DNA of 64,000 nt, taken from positions 22,212 through 86,211 of IMG/VR virus record IMGVR_UViG_3300050343_000190, one strand, 5' to 3'. Of this stretch, positions 58,295-64,000 are shown one piece after another (position 1 is the first letter of the stretch; the number at the start of each line of letters is the position of its first letter). Source of the DNA: a virus. Under the pieces are notes generated by a model. The model was given only the letters and a program-made list of their open reading frames with translations, was not told the DNA's origin and did not search any database. The translations under genes and the position numbers were made by a program.

Positions 58295-59127
58295 ATTTAA
58301 TCCACCAACTGTTGGTCATGGAAAACTTTTAAGTGCAGCTAAGAAAGCAGCAGCAGGTGGTGATTTAAAAATTTATCCATCCAGAACTCAAGATCCTAAG
58401 AAGAATCCATTGGATCCTGATATGAAGATTTCTTTTATGAAAAAGATGTTCCCTGATTATGCGGATGATATTATAAATGATCTGAAATGAAATCCATTTT
58501 TAATGTTCTTACTGCAGCAGCTGAAGCAGTGGATATAAGAATGTTAATATTGTTGTAGGGATCTGATCGTCAATCTGAATTTGACAATCTGGCACAAAAG
58601 TATAATGGAGAATTGTATAATTTTGAATGATTAATGTAATCTCTGCGGGAGTTCGTGATGCAGATTCTTCAGGTGTAGAAGGAATGTCTGCATCTAAGAT
58701 GAGAAAAGCAGTTGTTGATGATGACTTTGCTGCATTCCGAAAAGGAACACCAAAGGAACTTGATGATGGTGATACTACAGCATTATTTGATGCAGTCCGT
58801 TCTGGAATGGGAGTTAAGAAAAAGAAAGAAGTTAAAGAGATGTGGGAGATTGCACCTAAGTATGATCCCAAAGGTTTAAGAGATAATTATATTTCTGGCA
58901 ATATCTTTAATCTTGGTGATATTGTTGAGAACTTAAACACTGGTTTGATTGGTAAGATTGTTCGTCGTGGAACAAACCATCTTATCTGTGTGACTAGAGA
59001 AAACTATATGTTTAAGTCCTGGATACGTGATGTAATGGAAGCAGTAACAAACTATTCAGGACCATCTGGTGTTCCTTCAGATCAAAGACTTGTAGGAACT
59101 GATTCTCATCGAAAGAATATGCAATGA
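58264..59127 (+). CDS. Nucleotidyltransferase with C-terminal SH3-like module, frameshifted
   Basis: ATG at 58264 reads M-K-K-A-(A)-V-V-F-G-R-F-N-P-P-T-V-G-H-G after a one-base correction near 58278; G-R-F-N-P-P-T-x-G-H is the nucleotide-binding HxGH motif of NMN/nicotinate adenylyltransferases and cytidylyltransferases. GVEGMSASKMRKAV is the ISSTxVR-like second motif. Frame changes at about 58485, 58535 and 58625. The C-terminal 100 residues, IFNLGDIVENLNTGLIGKI with RRGTNHLICV, look like a separate small beta module found elsewhere in cyanophage proteins. Substrate unknown (NAD or lipid precursor). About 285 aa. Confidence 0.75.
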
Positions 59128-60763
59128 GAATAAAAAAGTAAATGAGAAAGTAGAAGTTCCTTCTGGCGATCTAAAAAAACTTGTAAAAAAAGCAGTCAAG
59201 AGAATTGATACTGATGCTGACGGTGACGTAGATAATAATGATAAGAAGAAAGGTCCAATCGGAGAATTTGTTCCTAGTGCTGATGGAAAGAAAAGAGTTT
59301 ATAGTGGCGTAAAAGAAGGTTTCTCTAACTGGAGAAATGATCTGATTGAAGTCGTTAAAGATGAAGAAACTTCTGTAAAGGAAAAGAACGTAAAGAATAA
59401 GATCGTTGTTAATCCAGAACTTAAAGAGTCTGTAGAAAATATTGGTGGAATACTACTGGAAGCAACTGAATTTACTGATGTCTTAGAAGAAATTAGTGAC
59501 GAAGAGTTATACTTCCTTTCAGATTCAATGATTGAAGAAATCGTTGAGGAAGTATTTGCTGAGGCCCAAGAAGAAGGTCAAGATCTTGATGTATTTGAAA
59601 CTATTCTTTGTGAGTCTATTGATGCTTCATTAATGTTACTTAATGAGGTAACAAGTCCTGCTAAAGTAAATGCACTAAGATTAAAGAATAAAGCATCTGC
59701 TTCTTCTGGTCAGGGACAAACTGCTGGTAGAGATGCTGGTGCTGAAGCAAGAAAGCGTCTTTCAAGTTCCTCTACATCAAGTGGATCCTCATCAAGATCT
59801 GAGAAACTTGCTAAAGTAAAAGCTGCTGTTAAGAAAGTTGGATCTGCTGTAAAAGCAGGTGCTCAAAAAGCAGCACCTATTGTTCGCAAGGCAGCAGTTA
59901 AGAGTGCTGAAATTGCTGGTAAAGCAGCAGGTAAGGCTAAGAATCTTGCAAAAGATATGGGTAGTGCTGCTAAGAAAGGATATCAATCAACTCAATCCGC
60001 ATCTTCTGACTCCTCTGATAGCAATAGTTCTTCCTCTAGTTCTTCTAGTGGTTCTTCTAGTGGTATGACTAGACCAGTTGCTAAGAAAAAACCAGGACTT
60101 CTCAGTAGAATTGGATCAAAACTTAAGAGTGGACTCAAGAAAGCCGTAGGTAAAACTGCAAGAGCAGTATCTAGAGGTACTAGAAACGTAGCACGTCGTA
60201 TGGGAGAAGAAGTAGAACCTGTAGAGAAGAAAAAAGACGGTCCTGATGCTAAAGAAAAGCAGATGCTTTCTCATAAAAGGCAAATGATGAATAAGACGAT
60301 GATGCTTCAAAAGAAGAAGTTAATGCTTCAGAAGCAAGGTAAACTTCCTATGGGTGGAATGAACGAAGAAAATATTAATGAGCGTGGTGACTACTGGCAT
60401 CCAGATCCCGAGCAGGATCGTAAGTTAGGTGGTCCTGGTCCTAATGCTCGTGCTCGTGAAGATCGTGCTGATGCAGCAAAACCTAAGGAAGATCCTAAAA
60501 AACTCCGTAAGGGTGAGTCATATTTTGACTATAACAAACGTCAGAAAGCAAGTAAGATGAGAAAAGAGGAATTGTCTGTGAAAGATCAGATGAAAATCTC
60601 TCGTGAGGCAGCCAAGAATCGCAACCCTAATCCTGACCATAGAAAGATTAATGCTATGAAGGCATCTAATCAGAAGAAAGATAATAGAACTGACTCACAG
60701 AAGATGGCTGATGCATATGCATCTCCTCGCAAGGGACCAGGTGGTGCTACTAAAGCTGACTAA
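59124..60763 (+). CDS. Large modular basic protein with histone H1-like and Ser-rich regions, frameshifted
   Basis: ATG at 59124 overlaps the upstream stop (ATGA); one base missing from an A-run near 59135 hides the start. Corrected it reads M-R-I-K-K-V-N-E-K-V, then DTDADGDVDNND (an EF-hand-like loop, residues about 24-35), an FSNWRNDLIEV motif, an acidic DVFETILCESIDASLMLLNE block, a Lys/Ala-rich H1-like part near residues 220-280 (KAAVKKVGSAVKAGAQKAAP), a Ser-rich linker and a basic tail. About 545 aa. Likely DNA-binding virion or core protein; family not recognised. Confidence 0.6.
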
Positions 60764-61218
60764 TGAAAAAATGTAAACAGGGTCAATACTATTGTTACAC
60801 TGATAAAAAGTGTAAAAAAATTCCCATGGGATGGCATGTCGCCAGGGGTGGATATATTGAAAAGGATGATGGGGAAAGTGAAACTAAAAAGAACGGAAAT
60901 GGAAATGGAAGTTCTAATGGGAACGGCAATGGTAATGGAAGCACCAACGGGAATGGTAATGGAAGCGCCAATGGTAATGGTGGCGGAGGAGGAGCAGTTT
61001 CAGAAGCATTACGATCAAGTATTCTTTCTGATCGTAGAACGATGAAAAGTATTTCTGATAATGATAAGAAAAATAAAGAGCAAGATGCTCGGATGAAGTA
61101 TGGTAAAAACTGGAAAAAATTTACCAGTGACGTTGACTCTGCAAAAAATCGTTTACGCAAGGGTGAAGTGAAAAAATTTAATAAGCAAACTGGTAAGTGG
61201 GAATCAAATAAAGACTGA
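60763..61218 (+). CDS. Cys- and Lys-rich protein with Gly-Asn repeat linker (151 aa)
   Basis: ATG overlaps the upstream stop (TAATGA). N-terminus MKKCKQGQYYCYTDKKCKK has three Cys in a compact, zinc- or disulfide-like unit; residues 44-76 are almost pure G/N with S and T; the C-terminal half is charged and helical. The G/N stretch is a flexible linker, not a folded domain. Unknown function; part of the charged protein cluster. Confidence 0.6.
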   Translation: MKKCKQGQYYCYTDKKCKKIPMGWHVARGGYIEKDDGESETKKNGNGNGSSNGNGNGNGSTNGNGNGSANGNGGGGGAVSEALRSSILSDRRTMKSISDNDKKNKEQDARMKYGKNWKKFTSDVDSAKNRLRKGEVKKFNKQTGKWESNKD

Positions 61219-61253
61219 TTTTCCTATATAGAATGTAGATACTGGTAAGAAAA

Positions 61254-61443
61254 ATGTGGGCTTCTATTACTTCCCGTTGCGAAAAAAACTCTTAATCATC
61301 TCATTAATAGAGAAGAAGTAAGACGTTATCTCGTACAAGTTCTCCGTAGTTTAGCTTCTACCACCGATAATAAGTTGGATGATGGTGCTGTTGATGTTGT
61401 CGAAGCACTTCTCTTTCCTAAAGAAGTAGCAGCAGCAGAATGA
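61254..61443 (+). CDS. Small protein (about 63 aa), frameshifted
   Basis: ATG at 61254 gives M-W-A-S-I-T, and after a one-base correction near 61273 the frame continues PVAKKTLNHLINREEVRRYL, VLRSLASTTDNKLDDGAVD and ALLFPKEVAAAE. Helical. Followed 7 bp later by a terminator, which supports the end. Function unknown. Confidence 0.55.
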
Positions 61444-61450
61444 TAAAATA

Positions 61451-61478
61451 AGACCCTATATCTGGGGTCTATTTTTTT
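61451..61478 (+). terminator. Rho-independent terminator
   Basis: AGACCCTA / TGGGGTCT stem with a 4-base loop and an A-T7 tail; the T-run merges into the next late promoter. Confidence 0.8.
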
Positions 61479-61486
61479 TATAAATA
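61479..61486 (+). promoter_or_regulatory. T4-type late promoter TATAAATA
   Basis: Exact TATAAATA directly at the end of the terminator T-run, 34 bp before the structural gene. Confidence 0.65.
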
Positions 61487-61520
61487 TTTCTATCTTAAAA
61501 AGTTTATCACGGCAAATCAC

Positions 61521-62038
61521 ATGGCACTTTGGGGAAATAACGACAATGTGACCTCGACCGGAACAGTTGGTCTTAACTATGCTACTGGTGTTGTAACTGG
61601 TTCAGGAACCACATTCGTAACCGACTTAGCGGTCGGACAAGTAATTCGTTTCGGCGCGAGAGATGGAATCTATCACGGCGATGCTATAATCAAATCTATC
61701 GCAAGCGGAACATCTCTTACTATTGGATCTACTGCAGGACTTAGTGGAGCAGCTCTATTGCTTCTACAGACTTCACTGTAAGTGAGTGTCCTGTATACAC
61801 AGTAGGAGATTCTGCATACAGCGAAGGATCTTACGGCGTAGATGATACCTTTGCATATGGCGTTTCTGGAGCAGGAGTTACTGCTGGTAGAGCCACTGCA
61901 TATCATGCAACACATGCTGGATGGGTTGGCGTTACAACCTACAATGATCTCGATGGAAATCTGAGAGTTAAGCAAGAAGTTTTAGTTGCAATGTCTGGTA
62001 TTTCTACAGGTAACGCACCCCTGTTCCCACCCGCATGA
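61521..62038 (+). CDS. Virion structural protein, frameshifted
   Basis: MALWGNNDNVTSTGTVGLNYA, TVVTGSGTTFVTDL and VGQVIRFG: a beta-rich protein start shared by a cyanophage structural gene. A frame change near 61755 joins TDFTVSECPVYTVGDSAYS, GAGVTAGRATAYHATHAGWVGV and ends GNAPLFPPA. About 172 aa. It has its own late promoter, consistent with a virion protein; exact place (neck, baseplate or head) is unknown. Confidence 0.75.
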
Positions 62039-62048
62039 TAATTGACTA

Positions 62049-62444
62049 ATGTTATTCGATGAACTGAATGAAGATAATTTTTTGCTATTCGCTATAAAAA
62101 ATTATGAAAATCCCCAGGCAGTGACTAAAGACGATTTTGATAAAGATTTGAATCATTTCAAATATATCAAACGTCTACTGAAGCGATATAAAAGTTCAGG
62201 AGAGTTAAAAACATCTCTCCTGATCAATCACTTTATTGTTTTATATAATATATTTGGGGACGCAGCAACACCGATGTTGTTTTATAAAATAGAGGAAGAA
62301 CTATGGTCAGTAATGAAAACATTTGTTATGTTCTTAAATAGACTTCCAGATACACCTAAATGTTATATTCATGATATACATATTGATATACATTGTTTAG
62401 GTCAATTGCAAAAAACATACTACAATCCAGATGGAAAAGATTGA
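62049..62444 (+). CDS. Conserved phage protein (131 aa)
   Basis: MLFDELNEDNFLLFAIKNYENP, HFKYIKRLLKRYKSSGELKTSLL, NHFIVLYNIFGDAATPMLFYKIEEELW. Helical, intact. Widespread in phage small-gene sets as far as I recall; no function known. Overlaps the next gene by 14 bp. Confidence 0.65.
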   Translation: MLFDELNEDNFLLFAIKNYENPQAVTKDDFDKDLNHFKYIKRLLKRYKSSGELKTSLLINHFIVLYNIFGDAATPMLFYKIEEELWSVMKTFVMFLNRLPDTPKCYIHDIHIDIHCLGQLQKTYYNPDGKD

Positions 62445-62610
62445 TTACATAGTAGAAATGATTCGACGGATTCGGGAAGAGGGTCCAACTATGGCTATGG
62501 GTAATGGGCAGATCGCAGGATCTGTAGAAGCAGGAGATGATCCACCAGTAAGAAAGAAGAAGAAATATATCTATCAGAAAGGCATAAGAAAACTTTGGAA
62601 AATTAAGTAA
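62431..62610 (+). CDS. Small basic-tailed protein (59 aa)
   Basis: ATG at 62431 gives M-E-K-I-D-Y-I-V-E-M-I-R-R-I-R-E-E-G-P-T, an amphipathic helix, then AGSVEAGDDPP and a KKKKYIYQKG tail. The N-terminal helix plus Gly-rich middle is typical of a small phage family of marine viruses. The stop overlaps the next ATG (TAATGG). Confidence 0.6.
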   Translation: MEKIDYIVEMIRRIREEGPTMAMGNGQIAGSVEAGDDPPVRKKKKYIYQKGIRKLWKIK

Positions 62611-63018
62611 TGGCTTTTTGGACTAGGAAAATTAGAAGTATTGCAATCTAAATTAGATATCTACGAAGATTTATCTAAAGAGATGTTAGATAAGTTAGAA
62701 CGTGCTGTTTCTACTATTTCTGAGAATAGTAATAGAGTTTCTATTATTTTAGAAAGACATGAAAATAGATTGGATGAGGGTGATAAATCTAATCAACTCA
62801 TCATCAAAATGATTGGGGAAATGGAAACTAGGGGAGAAAAGAATCAAACACTTCTCCATGAAAGGATTGATAAAATTCAAAAGAAAGTAGATTCAAACCA
62901 GAAATTTGTTATTGGTACTACTGCTGTTCTGACTACTCTGGTTGCAGTAATACAAATAGTTCCTCCTATGGTAAAAGTGTTGACGCCATCGACTACAGCA
63001 AGTACAATAGTAAGATAG
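62610..63018 (+). CDS. Coiled-coil protein with C-terminal membrane helix, frameshifted
   Basis: ATG at 62610 begins M-A-F-W-T-R; a frame change near 62630 joins GKLEVLQSKLDIYEDLSKEM. The middle is a coiled coil (LERAVSTISENSNRVSIILERHENRLDEGD), then HERIDKIQKKV and a hydrophobic helix FVIGTTAVLTTLVAVIQIV. This layout, a coiled coil then one membrane span, resembles XhlA/holin-type and DUF7201-type phage proteins. A lysis or membrane-anchor role is possible; unproven. About 135 aa. Confidence 0.6.
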
Positions 63019-63034
63019 CAGTGATGTTTTCATA

Positions 63035-64000
63035 ATGGATTTGGTTGATTCCAATTTTATTGGACAGTTATCTTCTCGTGTTCAAAAATTCAAAAAAGTA
63101 AAAGCGGACCTTTATAACTTTCGATGTCCTATTTGTGGAGATTCACAAAAGAACAAGAATAAAGCCAGGGGATATCTTTATCAGGCAAAAAATAACACCA
63201 ACTTTAAGTGCCATAATTGTGGTGCTAGTCTTTCTCTTGGAAACTTAATAAAGAAAGTAGATCCCCAATTGCATAAGCAATACGTCCTTGAGAAGTTTAA
63301 GGAGGGTCATGCGGGCAAATAGTTTTGTTACCAAAGAACCTGAGTTTGAATTTCCTGAGAAACCAGTATTTCAGAAGAAACCACTCTATCAGATCTTCCC
63401 AAGGTAAGTCCGAATGTCCTAAACCACTAGGATATCTCATGGCTAGAAAACTCGATCCAGATAAATTCTATTATACTGAAACATTCAAAGCATGGATTAA
63501 TTCTATTAAACCCACCTTTGAGAGTACAAAGTATGATGAACCGAGGATCATTATTCCTCTCATATATAACAATACTCTAGTCGGTGTTCAGGGTCGGAGT
63601 TTTTCAGGAATATGCAGTGCATAACACTGTTAAATACATTACTATTATGTTTGAAGATAATGCACCAAAAATCTATGGACTCGATGAAATTGCCAAATCA
63701 GAATCCTGTTTACATCACAGAAGGACCATTCGACAGCACGTTCATTCGCAACTCGATTGCTATGTGCGGAGCTGATCTTGATATTAGCCGCTGGGGGATT
63801 AGCAATCCTATTTGGGTCTACGATAACGAACCAAGGAACAGTGAAATCGTCAACCAGTATCGGGCGCACAATCGACAGACGGTGGATCCCGTGGTGATTT
63901 GGCCTGAAATCAGTTGACGATAAGGACATTAATGATATGGTAATGTCTGGACTAGATGTTAATGTCTGTGATAAAATCAAATACATATGCTGGATTAGAA
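63035..64000 (+). CDS. gp61: DNA primase gp61, frameshifted and cut by the window edge
   Basis: Makes RNA primers with gp41. N-terminal zinc finger: RCPICGDSQKNK and FKCHNCGASL, then a long TOPRIM part with VYITEGPFDSTF and WVYDNEPRN (the acidic TOPRIM residues). Frame changes near 63318, 63400, 63600, 63705 and 63905. It is the T4 gp61 type by domain order; the C-terminus is past 64000. Spacing of frames is consistent with one gene of about 330 aa. Confidence 0.9.

Noticed and set aside
60895-60985. Simple-sequence repeat as a non-coding element
   Set aside because: It encodes the Gly-Asn linker of the 60763 protein in frame; no separate function is supported.
1-64000. Insertion sequences, transposases, attachment sites or an integrase
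   Set aside because: No recombinase motif, inverted terminal repeat or target duplication was found; the DUF4338 protein alone is not enough to call a mobile element.
1-64000. Photosynthesis genes (psbA, psbD, hli, petE) and phoH
   Set aside because: Searched for by characteristic motifs in the readable frames and not seen in this window; they may lie elsewhere in the genome.

Overview
The window is part of the genome of a T4-like (Tevenvirinae/Kyanoviridae-type) marine myovirus, most likely a cyanophage of Prochlorococcus or Synechococcus. The evidence is a nearly complete T4 core set, all on the + strand: terminase gp17, sheath gp18, tube gp19, portal gp20, protease gp21, scaffold gp22, capsid gp23, UvsY, UvsW, gp55, gp47, gp46, gp45, gp44, gp62, RegA, gp43, UvsX, gp41 and gp61. 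It comes with the usual cyanophage extras: CobS, SpeD, Hsp20, MazG, a DUF3110 protein, a 2OG-Fe(II) oxygenase, and T4-type late promoters of the form nATAAATA. The DNA is AT-rich. No psbA, psbD, hli or phoH was seen in this window.

Layout. 0-16.3 kb: tail-fibre and adhesin-type structural genes rich in G-I-G-T-x-x-P and D-V-D-G-H-T-N repeats, a subtilisin-like protease, and a fibre ending in an S74 intramolecular chaperone. 16.3-27.8 kb: the packaging and virion core, gp17 to gp23, closed by a strong terminator. 27.9-35.0 kb: gp3-like tail protein, UvsY, UvsW, a small LSm-like protein, late sigma factor gp55, and gp47/gp46 with a DUF3110 gene between them, then a C-terminal sulfotransferase-like fragment. 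35.0-38.4 kb: a VWA/HExxH protein and a MoxR-type AAA+ ATPase (CobS), with small basic proteins and DUF3310. 38.4-43.1 kb: a truncated sliding clamp gp45 running into speD, then clamp loader gp44/gp62, RegA, and a DUF4338 (DruA-like) protein. 43.1-47.9 kb: accessory genes including hsp20 and a full-length glyA framed by two related hairpins. 47.9-53.6 kb: DNA polymerase gp43, 2OG oxygenase, UvsX, helicase gp41. 53.6-56.7 kb: MazG and a run of tightly overlapping small genes ending in tRNA-Asn(GUU). 56.7-61.4 kb: large charged, possibly virion-internal proteins and a nucleotidyltransferase. 61.5-64.0 kb: a structural protein, a putative membrane protein, and primase gp61, cut by the right edge.

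How it works together. The replisome (gp43, 41, 61, 44/62, 45), the recombination set (UvsX, UvsY, UvsW, 46/47) and the morphogenesis genes form the T4 core. gp55 and the nATAAATA sites would drive late expression of the virion genes. MazG, SpeD, GlyA, the glutaredoxin-like protein and CobS are host-takeover or metabolic extras.

Quality warning. More than 25 genes, including essential ones, carry one or more single-base frameshifts, often in or next to short runs of one base. I treat each as one gene and give its full span. This looks more like uncorrected sequencing error than biology, so exact starts, stops and protein lengths in such genes are approximate. No convincing gene was found on the minus strand, and no stretch of more than 300 bases lacks a gene.
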